Below are positions 46,864 through 56,947 of a DNA stretch of 64,000 nucleotides, in pieces. Location of the stretch: contig JAAVDM010000049.1 in the NCBI GenBank assembly GCA_014801815.1, positions 1 to 64,000 on the forward strand. The letters are read 5' to 3'. The stretch comes from Bacteroides sp. (GTDB taxonomy: Bacteria; Bacteroidota; Bacteroidia; Bacteroidales; Muribaculaceae). The notes beneath the pieces are model-generated. The model was not told where the DNA came from. It did no database searches and was given only the letters and a program-made list of their open reading frames with translations. Both the position numbers and the translations under genes were made by a program. Numbering within the stretch: the stretch's first letter is position 1; every line of letters begins with the position of its first letter.

Positions 46864-48612
46864 ATGTCTACCTACCATCATAGATTTATCTCAGAAACTT
46901 TTATAATATTTCTCCTTTTTCTTCTCTGTACCTTTTACGTTAATGCCGCAATAAGCAAACGGGGAGCTACACTGATACAGGAATGTGAAAATGCCATTTC
47001 CATGCGGCGCTACGACATTCTGGAGAAAAAGGCCGATGAATTATGTCGACTCGGACGCACACAAACCAACCGGGAAGAGGAGATAACAGGCGAAGCATTA
47101 CGTCTCCACGCTCTGATATGTGTACGTGATACCTCCGACTTCACACCGGGTATCGAAGCTCTTACAAAGGAAGCCCCGATGTTGAAAAACATCAATCCGC
47201 AGAGTTATACCATTGTCTGCCGTACACTCTCTTCTTATTACCAGCGTATTCTCAGCGACTACTCACAGGCACTGCATTATGCCTCCGAGAATCTGGAAAC
47301 AGCCCGGACTCTGGCAGACCGTAATATAGAAGCTACCGCACTGTCAGCCATCGCAAGCATTTATTTTCAGAAGCAGGACACTTCCGGGTGGTCGTATGCT
47401 CTACAGGCATACGACCTGTCGAAAGAGATAGGTGATCTCTCCACCCGCTATGTCACTGCATGTAATATGGCCAACTATCTCTTCAATAATCAGAAGTTCG
47501 AAGAAGCCATGAAGTATCTTGAAGAGGCTGAACAGTTTGCTATCCGTGCGAATCTTGAAAGTGAGAAAAGCTACCTCAACTCTTTTCGCGGCGATTTATA
47601 TTGCCGACTCGGAAAGCCCGCACAGGCGGAAAAATTCTATCTTCTGAGTTTAGAGGATTATCCCAACACATCAAACTATGATAAAATATACTCCCGGCTT
47701 TGCTATGCCATATTTTTAGTCGAACAGAAACGGTTGAACGATGCCATGAATATACTTGGCAATGTCAGCGACATGGCCCACAACTACAAGGTAACTATCT
47801 TTGAAAAAGAAATCTATGCTCTTATTTCACAGATATACGAAGAAAAAGGAGATTTTGCCCGAAGTCTGGAGTATTATAAGAAATACGCAAAGACAGCTCT
47901 TCATCTGTTCTCCGAACAGAAAGAGCGTGAATTTGCCATACTCGACCTGCGCAACAAGGTGAGCGAAGAGGAGCGGAAGAATGCGACCCAAAGCATCGAA
48001 ATCATGAAGCGCGGACGTACGATTTTAATTCTCTCGACAGCGGGTATTATATTTATTCTGATTCTTGTCGGCGGAGTTATCTATCATCGCCGTAAGGTAA
48101 CGGACTACAAACAGACTATCAGCCGTTATCTGGACAATATGCGTCAGGAACGCCATCTGCGTGAGCAGCTGGAACAGGCTAATACCGAACAGCGTGAAAG
48201 CCGTCAGACAAGCGGTCTGAATAACGGGAAATCACTTGAACTCTATCAACAGCTTGAAAGACTCATGAAAGAGGATCACCTCTATCGTGACAGTTCTCTC
48301 TCGCTGGATAAAACCGCCGGTATTCTCTCCACCAATCGTACCTATCTATCACAAGTGGTAAATGAGAAAGCCGGCAAATCATTCTCATCATACGTCAACG
48401 AGTACAGACTCAATGAAGCGGTCGAGCTGCTTTCCGACCCCGACAACAGCGAGCCGCTGAAAAATATCGGGTCAAAAGTAGGCTTTACATCACCCTCCAA
48501 CTTCTATACTCTCTTCCGACAGCGTGTGGGAGTATCTCCGTCAGTGTTCAGAGAAAATGTCAAAAAAATAGATACTGACATTCAGAATTATCAAAATGAT
48601 AATCAAAATTAA
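46864..48612 (+). CDS. TPR-containing membrane regulator with C-terminal AraC-type HTH
   Basis: An N-terminal hydrophobic segment (FIIFLLFLLCTFYVNAAIS) is followed by TPR repeats (about 30-370; e.g. ALHYASENLETARTLADRNI, AMKYLEEAEQFAIRANLESE). Next come a transmembrane helix (ILILSTAGIIFILILVGGVI, about 388-408), a coiled coil, and AraC-type helix-turn-helix motifs (LSLDKTAGILSTNRTYLSQV; LKNIGSKVGFTSPSNFYTLF). The topology puts the TPRs outside and DNA-binding inside. The first ATG is 46864, since the track's 46861 is a TTG. It probably senses an envelope or secreted partner; the adjacent T9SS surface-protein cluster is a possible target. Confidence 0.85.
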   Translation: MSTYHHRFISETFIIFLLFLLCTFYVNAAISKRGATLIQECENAISMRRYDILEKKADELCRLGRTQTNREEEITGEALRLHALICVRDTSDFTPGIEALTKEAPMLKNINPQSYTIVCRTLSSYYQRILSDYSQALHYASENLETARTLADRNIEATALSAIASIYFQKQDTSGWSYALQAYDLSKEIGDLSTRYVTACNMANYLFNNQKFEEAMKYLEEAEQFAIRANLESEKSYLNSFRGDLYCRLGKPAQAEKFYLLSLEDYPNTSNYDKIYSRLCYAIFLVEQKRLNDAMNILGNVSDMAHNYKVTIFEKEIYALISQIYEEKGDFARSLEYYKKYAKTALHLFSEQKEREFAILDLRNKVSEEERKNATQSIEIMKRGRTILILSTAGIIFILILVGGVIYHRRKVTDYKQTISRYLDNMRQERHLREQLEQANTEQRESRQTSGLNNGKSLELYQQLERLMKEDHLYRDSSLSLDKTAGILSTNRTYLSQVVNEKAGKSFSSYVNEYRLNEAVELLSDPDNSEPLKNIGSKVGFTSPSNFYTLFRQRVGVSPSVFRENVKKIDTDIQNYQNDNQN

Positions 48613-48638
48613 CAATTTACGATTTAAACGGTCCATTA

Positions 48639-48671
48639 TTTGATATATTTCATTTTTAACTCTTAAATTTG
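48639..48671 (+). promoter_or_regulatory. Promoter for the surface-protein operon
   Basis: TTTG (48639-48642) and TAAATTTG (48664-48671) are spaced 21 nt. ATG 48721 follows after 49 nt. Confidence 0.65.
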
Positions 48672-48720
48672 GGACATCAAAAAACGGACTTCAGTCCATA
48701 ACTTCAACACTAAACCTAAT

Positions 48721-51700
48721 ATGAGAAAATCTACTTTTTTTCTCGCCGGAGTCATTGGTCTTTCAGCATGGGCAGTTCCTACAGAACCCGATGTGATTGA
48801 ACTACCGGCCAACTTCGATGCATGGAACTTGAATTTCAAGCTTCCTCTCCAGAAACTTCCCGCCTCCGAGGCGCCCGCCGTAACTAAGGCACGTCCCGTA
48901 CGTCCCATACATATGCGTAATATACGTAAAGAGGAGTCGGCAGCAAAGGAGTATTTCGTAGCAGCTCAGACGTACCATAAAGATTACGTATTCCGTTATG
49001 AAGGCGGTGCTATCACCACTTATAATATCGACATCCGTGTTGACGGAGACAAGGTTACTATAAGCCGTCTTTTTAATCTGGAAGCTCAGTCCACCGACTG
49101 GTCCGTAGGAGTAGATTACGACATTATAGGCACCTATGATGCCACTTCCAATACCATCACCATTCCGACATCGTCAAATTTCGAGGATGCCACAATAGCC
49201 GGTACAGTCGGCACTTCATTTACTGAAGTACTTGCTGCAGGCACTGTAACCGAGGACGGCAAACTTGCTCCTCAGGATCAGCTTGTATTCCAGGTTATAG
49301 GTGATTTTGAAGCTATTACCACAGACACTTCATTCGGTATAATGAACTATACCAATGATGGCGGTATGGTATATGGCACACAGACTCTGTACAGAGGCTT
49401 TTACGCAGCCCTTCCTTCCGACGAGCCTAAACTGATAGCCTTCAATGATAGCTATACACTTACCGATTCTTTCGTAAATCAGGGCACCACAAGTCAGTTC
49501 TCTGTAGTCAATGTCAGTGATACCGAGGTAGATTTCGCTATCGAATGTGATTCCGATGACGACGCTTTTTCAGCTGACCCTGAAGTCGGCACAATTCCCG
49601 CACGTCAGATTCAGGAAATAAACGTTAATTTCCTGCCCAAAACGACAGGCGACTTCGAGGGTATGGTTTCGCTCGAATATGACGGTAACACCACTACACC
49701 CGAACCTATCATTGTCTTCTATACTGCCACTGCAATACCCACTCCTGACTATTCAGCTGCTGTAAAGAACGGAGACTTCACTTTCACAACCAATATTGAA
49801 TATCCGTTTGAAATTACTACTATCGCTGACGGCACACAAGTAGCGCGTTCTACAACCAACGGCCGTGCCGGAACTTCCAAACTCAACATTGAATTTGAAG
49901 TTCCCGATGGTCAGTTAGGTGTATTTGCATGGAAAGGACAAAGCAATAATACAGGTTACTGGTACCAGAATGCCGGTGGTTACTTCATTGACGACGCCGA
50001 TGCAGCAGCTCAGAGCTTTAACGGTCTTGAAGATGATATTACCGGAACTTTGGAATTTGCCCCCGGCAAACACTCTGTACGTTTCCAGTATGAAGGTCTT
50101 GCTTATACAGGTGATGAGAAGAACGGTCTTTATGTGTACGACCTTGACCTTGTCTGCACTCCGGCTGAAGCCGATGCAGCAGTGCTTGAAACTCCTGATC
50201 TTAACCTCGGCAACTTCATGATTAAAGATGAGAACGGAATCGAAGGTCAGGGTGCGCTCGTTATCCGCAGCAAGGGTCTGAATCCTCTTAAGGTCACTAA
50301 CGTAACTTCTTCTTCCGAAGAGTTTATAGTTACGTGTCCTTCTTCACAGGCAGGACTTCTGGAAACAATCGAAATCCCCGTTATGCTTCGTGCCAATGAG
50401 GCCGGACAATACGAGGCTGAGATTACTATCGAGACAACAGGCGGCAATCTCACTGCCGTTGTGAAAGGTCTCGTACGCCGCATGGCAGACTTCTCAAGTG
50501 TGGTCACTTTAGGCTCCGAGTATGTCACCGCTTTCAGTACCGATGAGTCTTATCCTTTCGAGGTTGAAAACGGTGTGGCATATAATGCCAACTCCGGCGA
50601 AGCTGACGATATTGCTACAGAGTCATGGTTCCAGATTGACTTCACTATTCCCGAAGGTAAAGCCGGATATATAAGCTGGGACGGCGTTCTTAACGGTTCA
50701 TGTCCCGACCCGGAAAACGCTTATTGGATAGGTGACATGGGATATATAGCAATGACTCATCCTATGACTTCGGGTACAATTAACATATACCCCAACGAGA
50801 GTGATGCCAGCTCGAACTATATTGAAAACGATAGCTTCTGGAATTCTTATCTGATAAGTATACCCGGCAATCACTCCTTCCGTTTCCGCTATGACAAGAA
50901 CGGTGATGGTATCATTTCCGAGAAAGACCGCATGGAAATCTCCAATTTCCGTATCCGTGTGGAAGACTTCAAAGAACACGATGTCGAGGCACTTACCAAT
51001 GAGGTCATCTTCGAGCGTCCTATTTATGTAGGTGACAACCGTTACCTTACTGCCACAGTGACACTCAAAAATACAGGCAGTGCACCTCTTGAAGTACTTG
51101 ACTGCGTTTCAAGCCATCCTTTCTATGGAGTTGTACCTACAGGCCAGATACAGTTTAATCAAACTACACAGGTAGGTGTATGGTTCTATCCTTCAGAGGA
51201 GGGTGAATTTGATGGTACTATCACTTTCAAGACCACAGGCGGTGATGTAGACATTTATTGCTACGGTTCGACAAAAGAAGCTGAAGGTATACTTCTTATC
51301 GGCGACGTTGAGAATCAGGGAAGCGATTGGTCTTTCTATGATGCTGATATGGACGGAGATTGTTGGAATCTCGGTTACAATCTATGGGGTCTGAATCCGG
51401 AATGGGTGCATGATGGAGATGACTGCTTCGGTTCAACTTCCTATTCTTTCTATCAGGGTGCTATAGAGCCCGACAACTGGCTTATCTCGCCTGTTGTAAC
51501 TGTTCCTGATGACGGTGCTATGCTACGCTGGTATGCGGCTTCTCACCACCATGAGCGTTATGCTGAACACTACAGTGTCTACGTAGCTACACCTGAAGAG
51601 ATTCAAGACCCGGCTAATCTCAATAATCTCCAGCCTGTATTCTCGGAAACCCTTGAGGAAGAATCTGCTGACGAATGGGTTGAGCGCGTGATTGATCTTG

Positions 51701-51975
51701 CCGATTACGCAAATCAGGATATTATGGTGCTCTTCCGTCATCACGACTGCAACGGTCAGTACGTACTCAAAGTTGATGATATTTTCATCTACGATATGCA
51801 AAAGTGGAATAACGGCTCAGGTGTAGACGCCGTAGCCGGCACACCCGAAGCTGTATCGACAGAGATATATGACATCAACGGTCTCCGTGTAAGAGGTCTT
51901 GTGAAAGGTGTCAATATCGTACGCACCACTTATAGCGACGGTTCAGTAAAAACGTCTAAAATCATTATGAAATAA
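48721..51975 (+). CDS. Large secreted surface protein with Ig-like repeats, choice-of-anchor domain and T9SS sorting domain
   Basis: This 1084-residue protein starts with a signal peptide (FFLAGVIGLSAWAVP). It is built of beta-sandwich domains in which a HYDIN/ASPM-like repeat recurs (VGTIPARQIQEINVNFLP; ATVTLKNTGSAPLEVLDCVS). A jelly-roll choice-of-anchor domain near 855-1010 includes SDWSFYDADMDGDCWNLGYN and PDNWLISPVVTVPDD. The last 60 residues form a T9SS-type sorting domain (STEIYDINGLRVRGLVKGVN ending TSKIIMK). It is likely cell-surface-attached or secreted. Function is unknown; adhesion or substrate binding is possible. The Omp28-like gene starts 2 nt later. Confidence 0.82.
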   Translation: MRKSTFFLAGVIGLSAWAVPTEPDVIELPANFDAWNLNFKLPLQKLPASEAPAVTKARPVRPIHMRNIRKEESAAKEYFVAAQTYHKDYVFRYEGGAITTYNIDIRVDGDKVTISRLFNLEAQSTDWSVGVDYDIIGTYDATSNTITIPTSSNFEDATIAGTVGTSFTEVLAAGTVTEDGKLAPQDQLVFQVIGDFEAITTDTSFGIMNYTNDGGMVYGTQTLYRGFYAALPSDEPKLIAFNDSYTLTDSFVNQGTTSQFSVVNVSDTEVDFAIECDSDDDAFSADPEVGTIPARQIQEINVNFLPKTTGDFEGMVSLEYDGNTTTPEPIIVFYTATAIPTPDYSAAVKNGDFTFTTNIEYPFEITTIADGTQVARSTTNGRAGTSKLNIEFEVPDGQLGVFAWKGQSNNTGYWYQNAGGYFIDDADAAAQSFNGLEDDITGTLEFAPGKHSVRFQYEGLAYTGDEKNGLYVYDLDLVCTPAEADAAVLETPDLNLGNFMIKDENGIEGQGALVIRSKGLNPLKVTNVTSSSEEFIVTCPSSQAGLLETIEIPVMLRANEAGQYEAEITIETTGGNLTAVVKGLVRRMADFSSVVTLGSEYVTAFSTDESYPFEVENGVAYNANSGEADDIATESWFQIDFTIPEGKAGYISWDGVLNGSCPDPENAYWIGDMGYIAMTHPMTSGTINIYPNESDASSNYIENDSFWNSYLISIPGNHSFRFRYDKNGDGIISEKDRMEISNFRIRVEDFKEHDVEALTNEVIFERPIYVGDNRYLTATVTLKNTGSAPLEVLDCVSSHPFYGVVPTGQIQFNQTTQVGVWFYPSEEGEFDGTITFKTTGGDVDIYCYGSTKEAEGILLIGDVENQGSDWSFYDADMDGDCWNLGYNLWGLNPEWVHDGDDCFGSTSYSFYQGAIEPDNWLISPVVTVPDDGAMLRWYAASHHHERYAEHYSVYVATPEEIQDPANLNNLQPVFSETLEEESADEWVERVIDLADYANQDIMVLFRHHDCNGQYVLKVDDIFIYDMQKWNNGSGVDAVAGTPEAVSTEIYDINGLRVRGLVKGVNIVRTTYSDGSVKTSKIIMK

Positions 51976-51977
51976 TA

Positions 51978-53765
51978 ATGAAAAAATTCATTATGACTGT
52001 CTTGGCATGTCTCGGTCTGTATGGGGCCGGACATGCCCAGATATCCGATGTGAATCTCGGATATTGTGCTGAGCAGCTTCCCACCGAGAGTGTAAGATAC
52101 AGCGAGGGTCAGGCATGGGTATCCGGTGCCATCTATATCCCCGCCTCTACTCTCAATACTTACGGAGGCAACCAGATAAACGGTATCAGAGCCGGATTGT
52201 ATTCCCGCCTCAATGTCGAGGAACTGACTGTCTGGCTGCGTAACGACCTCGATGGTGAGAATCTTGCGGAGGAAACCATAACCTCCGACTCTGATCCGAA
52301 AATTGTAAAAGGCTGGAATGAATTGAAATTCGCCTCTCCGTGGGATATTCCGGCCGACAACGAGAACGGTTTGTACATCGGGTATTCTTTCTTCCAGAAG
52401 AAGACCTCACAAGGTCTCGGCATACTTTCTGTACCGGCACAGAATGCTTTCTTTCTCAAATTCGGCGATGAGCCTTGGGAGAATCACTCTGAAGAAGGAA
52501 CGCTTTGTGTTGAAGCACTCATAAGCGGTGACAAGCTGCCGAAAGTGAATCTTGCGTTTCTCAATCTTGTCACCCCCGATATCTACATCATAGACAACGG
52601 CACAATGCAGATAGGCGGTACGGTACAGAATCTCGCCACCTACACTGTAACCGGCTTCGATGTGAATGCCTTTGTTGATGGTGAGAAAACCGGTACAGCT
52701 CACGTTGACTGCAATGTTTCTTACGGACAGTCAGGTGAGTTCTCGGTTGAGTTACCTCTGGGTATATCGTCAATGGGTGACGGACACGGTTCTGTCACAG
52801 TTACTCTCGACAATATCAATGAAGGTCTCGACGAGGACATGAGTGACAACACTCTGACAGCAGACTTCCTCATTGTACAGCATGATTTCAAGCATCGTGT
52901 CATTGTCGAGGAATTCACCACCGAACAGTGTCCCAACTGTCCCCGTGTAGGCAACTATATACATGATGCACTGGAGAAAGAGGAATTCAAAGAGGATATT
53001 CTCGTGATATGTCACCACTCCGGTTTCTACACCGACTGGCTTACTGCTTCTTTCGATGGCACCTATCTGTGGCTCTTCAACAATGGCGGAAGCACCTACG
53101 CGCCGGCTATAGCTGTTGACCGTGATGTACATGAGGATAATACTGCTGTGTGGTGTCCTTCCTCATCTTCCGAAATGGAGAACGCATGGCGTAAAGCCCT
53201 TAACCAACCGGCTTTCGTATCGCTCAATATCACCGGCGAGATTGACCCCGAGAATGCAGACCATCTTACTGTCAAAATTAACGGTGCTAAGTCACTCGAA
53301 CAGCTCTGCAATAACCCGACCATTACTGTCTATATCGTCGAGGATAACATCACAGCCAGAAATCAGGCCGGTGCTTCAGGCGAATATATCCATAATCATG
53401 TCAACCGTGCCGTCAATTCCACATGGGGTGACCCACTCGAATTCGATGGTGACGAATATGAGTATAGCTGTGAGTTCAATCTTTCCCAGCTTTGGGTACG
53501 CGAGAATCTGCAGATTGTAGCCTTCATAGGTAATTACAATTCTCAGAATGCCGCTGACTGTCCCATTCTGAATGCTTCCAACCTTCTCTTCTCAGAAATA
53601 GAGAATTCGGATCCATCAGGAATAGACTCCATAACACCCGAAGACAGCTCTGACAGCAAGATCTATTCTGTTTCTGGTATCCTTATGAACGGACAAGACC
53701 TCACACCCGGTCTCTATATCCGTAAGACAGGTAACAAGACAGAAAAGATAATAATAAAAAATTAA
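51978..53765 (+). CDS. Omp28-like secreted protein with thioredoxin-fold motif and T9SS sorting domain
   Basis: After a signal peptide (IMTVLACLGLYGAGHA) comes a beta-rich N-terminal region. An Omp28/thioredoxin-like domain then carries VIVEEFTTEQCPNCPRVGNY, a CPNC pair like a redox-active thioredoxin motif. The C-terminus is a sorting domain (IYSVSGILMNGQDLTPGLYI, then KIIIKN). It starts 2 nt after the preceding gene's stop and is in one operon with it. Omp28 relatives are common surface proteins of Bacteroidales; the redox role is not proven. A relic of such a gene lies at 34641. Confidence 0.82.
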   Translation: MKKFIMTVLACLGLYGAGHAQISDVNLGYCAEQLPTESVRYSEGQAWVSGAIYIPASTLNTYGGNQINGIRAGLYSRLNVEELTVWLRNDLDGENLAEETITSDSDPKIVKGWNELKFASPWDIPADNENGLYIGYSFFQKKTSQGLGILSVPAQNAFFLKFGDEPWENHSEEGTLCVEALISGDKLPKVNLAFLNLVTPDIYIIDNGTMQIGGTVQNLATYTVTGFDVNAFVDGEKTGTAHVDCNVSYGQSGEFSVELPLGISSMGDGHGSVTVTLDNINEGLDEDMSDNTLTADFLIVQHDFKHRVIVEEFTTEQCPNCPRVGNYIHDALEKEEFKEDILVICHHSGFYTDWLTASFDGTYLWLFNNGGSTYAPAIAVDRDVHEDNTAVWCPSSSSEMENAWRKALNQPAFVSLNITGEIDPENADHLTVKINGAKSLEQLCNNPTITVYIVEDNITARNQAGASGEYIHNHVNRAVNSTWGDPLEFDGDEYEYSCEFNLSQLWVRENLQIVAFIGNYNSQNAADCPILNASNLLFSEIENSDPSGIDSITPEDSSDSKIYSVSGILMNGQDLTPGLYIRKTGNKTEKIIIKN

Positions 53766-53787
53766 TCCATAGCTGATATATAATAGA

Positions 53788-53821
53788 AGTGGGGCGTTAT
53801 CTTTGAGGATACCGCTCCACT
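53788..53821 (+). terminator. Terminator after the Omp28-like gene
   Basis: AGTGGGGCG pairs with CGCTCCACT, extended by TATC/GATA, with a 6-nt loop and a following CTTATTTTA. It ends the surface-protein operon. Confidence 0.65.
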
Positions 53822-53886
53822 CTTATTTTATGTCAGTTAGGAGTTTTATGCCAGTTACGAGACAGAATCTGCTGAACGTATAAAGA

Positions 53887-53908
53887 GCTACGGCAATATT
53901 GCCGTAGC
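53887..53908. terminator. Perfect 22-nt palindrome
   Basis: GCTACGGCAAT pairs with ATTGCCGTAGC without a loop. It may end transcription from the minus-strand truncated gene. A flanking T-run is weak. Confidence 0.4.
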
Positions 53909-53941
53909 CCTCACGCTCACAATGAATATGAGTAATCAGAC

Positions 53942-53955
53942 AAGTAGTTCTTAAA
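53942..53955. repeat. Lone end of the dispersed element
   Basis: AAGTAGTTCTTAAA resembles the terminal repeat AAGTAGCTCTTAAA with one change. It sits just downstream of the truncated gene's stop codon. Confidence 0.4.
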
Positions 53956-53959
53956 TCTG

Positions 53960-55611
53960 TTACTTCTTCACAAACTTAACAGTAGTATTGCCATCTGAAG
54001 CTACATAAATACCGGCAGGCAGAGTCTCAACATTGACAGTATTCTCACCTGAAGCTACTAATATACCGTTGATATTCATCACTTTGATAGAACCAATACC
54101 GGTAACGGTCTGTACAGCTGCATTATAACGTACACTTTCTGTAGCTGTAATTTCCTCTACTGAACTAAGCTCACGAAGTTTATACTCCGCACCTATGTTA
54201 ATCTTATTGTAGCCGTGGAAATCATAAGCATCTTCAACCGATACAGTATAGGGTGAAGTGATAGTACGCTCAGTGTTAGTAAATAGTCTTACCAACTCAT
54301 AGTCATCACGCTCGTAGGCCAGAACTGTTACCTCCGTACCTTCCGTTGCAAACATAAAAGTAGTCTCACGATTAAAATACGGATCAATACCAACTACGTA
54401 ACCTATAACTTCACGACCTGTATCAAAGTCTTCGTATGTAGGATAGAACTCAAGTACATAAGGAGGTTCAGCAGCATTAATCTCACACACAGGTTCGAAT
54501 ACATACCTATACACATTACCTGATACCGGATTGTTCAGTTCATCGGGCACTGTGAAAGTAAACGAAGCAATATCTGTCAGATTAGGAGAATTGTCATTCT
54601 TACCGCTAATATATTTCAGTTCAAAACCGGGAGCAACGTAAGGTATAACAAACTCGATAGTCTCACCCGGTGCAGCATTATAATGCTTAGTCAAAGTACC
54701 GTTATCATTGATATATAGATCCACTATAGTAATACCGAACGTACCGTCATTCATATCCCAGCATGTTATAGGACATGTACCCTCATTCGGATCATAAAGT
54801 CTGGCCTCTATCGTGCAGTCTTCCTCTATCTTTATGAAATATTCCTGATAAGCTTCCTGACTATCAATGATTTCAATAGGTTCACCGTTGACGGTTATGG
54901 ATTCGAAGGGGAAGTCATAAGAGAATTTAGCCACACATACGTAGTTACCTATCTTAACCACGCCCGGCTGATCAACACTGTAAGCGCCATCTTCACGCTC
55001 AAGATCAGCATTATAAGGATAGAAACCTATTCTGTTATCGTTCTTAATGAACTTCACGAGAGCATAACCTTCAGGAGCCACAATCTCGCGCATTGATAGA
55101 GTCAGTGTACAAGGTTCTCCGGCGAAGAAAGTGTACTCACCGTCAGCCTCCTGAATAAAGTTATTACCGGCGTTCACATTCTCAAGCACATAGCCAAACT
55201 CACTGCTCACTGTCACTTCGACCATATAAGGTACATTGAGCGTAATAAGTCCCTGAAGTTCCACTTTCTCTCCTGCCACAGTCATATTGACATGAGAAGC
55301 CAACATATCTGAAACAGCGTCACCATTTTCAATATCGCATACCATAACAGTCACAGGTATCGAAGCAGGTGTGTGACGGGCGTGTATATCAATCTGCATA
55401 CCGCCTTCAGCTACAATGGCTGTACAGGAGTCTGATTAACAGTCACGTCAGTTATCTGACAGTTTTCAGCAGCTGTTATTGAAAGATTATTCTTGATAGC
55501 TGCCATGTCAAACATATTCCGGCCATCGGTCAGACTCAGGACATCACCATAGCCGTTCAACTGTCTTACTACTACAGCCGAAGCATCGTCAACATTTATT
55601 ACAAGACCTAC
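53960..55611 (-). pseudogene. 5'-truncated, frameshifted T9SS surface-protein gene
   Basis: The track ORF (53960-55399, 479 residues) is the 3' part of a secreted beta-rich protein. It ends in a clear sorting domain (SIKVMNINGILVASGENTVN, then LPAGIYVASDG and KFVKK). It has no signal peptide or start signal. Upstream on the same strand the frame continues, shifted by one base near 55425-55440 (DGRNMFDMAAIKNNLSITAA, then ITDVTVNQTP | VAEGGMQID). Coding sequence stops abruptly at about 55611. The missing 5' part is not found in the window. Confidence 0.75.
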
Positions 55612-56846
55612 TCAACGGAATTGTAATCTTCCGTGACGGTAAACAACTTACAGTTCTTACCGATACCAAACCCGGTGAGGCCATGACCTATACTGACTCT
55701 GACATCACTGAGAAAGGAGAATATCGCTACGATATCTTCGCAATCGGCACAGGCGGTGAAGGTATGAAAGCTACTTCATTTGTATATCTTGGAGAAGACT
55801 CTCCGGCGTCCGTAGCATCACCCCTGCTGGAAGGTGTAGATGCCTACACTTCAGCCGTAATCTCATGGGAGCCGGTCACTACAGGATTACATAACGGTAA
55901 CATAGATCCCGCTTCGGTAAGATATACGGTTTACCGTCGCCCCGACAACAAGCTCGTAGCCGAAAACATAACTGAAACTTCTGTAACGGATAACAGTATC
56001 AGACGTACTCTCAGTTACTATTATGATGTAGTGGCATCAAACGAACTTGGTGAAGCTCCCGAAACTCCCACACGTTCCTTCATACTTGGGCCTGCCTTTG
56101 AAACTCCCTTCGTAGAGGAGTTCGACAGCGATAAAGAAACTTTGAATCGCTGGTTGCTTACAGATGCTAACGGTGATTACAACACATGGATGTTCAACAG
56201 CACTGCAGGTAGCACATTCTTCGGTGACTATGAGACAGCTCTTGAATATCTTATATCTCCCGTATCAGGTGGGCCTTACTACGATGCAGATGAATGGCTC
56301 GTATCAGGTCCGATAAAGTTCGAATCCGGAAAAAAATATGAAATCGAACTTGCCGTGCGTTCTGTAGCTACCGAGTATCTTGAAATCGGCATAGGCAGCT
56401 CGGAGATTCCTGAAGATATGTATATAGTGGATTGCCTTGAAATAGAGCCTTCGGAGATAACAGGAGATGAAAACAGTGTACGTCCGACTTACTATGTCAC
56501 TGAACTTAGAACCGAAGGTATTGAGATAGGTAGCGTTGGTCTGCACCTCTGCACTCCTATTGATGATATCCATTATGCTTTCATTCAGATATGTAGTGTC
56601 ACAGTAAGAGAAAGAGATGAGAACGGTATCAATACTGTTACAACACCTGTACTTCTCACCCGATTCAACAACGGTAGTTTTGAAATAAACGGCGACTTCG
56701 AGAAAGTCGAAATCTTCGCTACCTCAGGTGCAAAGATGATGGAAAGCACTACTGCTATCACCGACCTTTCCTCTTGTCCCGAAGGTGTATATGTAGCCGT
56801 CATCACTACTAAATCAGAACGCAGCACCGTGAAGTTTGTGAAGTAA
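55609..56846 (+). pseudogene. 5'-truncated FN3/choice-of-anchor T9SS surface-protein gene
   Basis: Coding sequence begins abruptly at about 55609 (LLNGIVIFRDGKQLTVLTD), 74 nt before the first ATG. It encodes the end of one FN3-like domain, a second FN3 (VDAYTSAVISWEPVTTGLHN), a jelly-roll choice-of-anchor domain (AFETPFVEEFDSDKETLNRW, then WLVSGPIKF), and a sorting domain (VEIFATSGAKMMESTTAITD, GVYVAVITT, TVKFVK). No signal peptide, promoter or start context exists. It diverges from the truncated minus-strand gene at a shared junction. A terminator follows. Confidence 0.75.
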
Positions 56847-56871
56847 TTCTCACATATTAATAGTATTAATA

Positions 56872-56922
56872 AAAGCATAATTAAAGGCTCTATGTTGAAC
56901 ATAGAGCCTTTAATTATGCTTT
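56872..56922. terminator. Bidirectional terminator, 25-bp perfect stem
   Basis: The arm 56872-56896 is the exact complement of 56898-56922. It lies between the truncated plus-strand gene and the convergent Omp28-like gene. Confidence 0.8.
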
Positions 56923-56947
56923 GACTATATTTTACTCAGACTATCGT

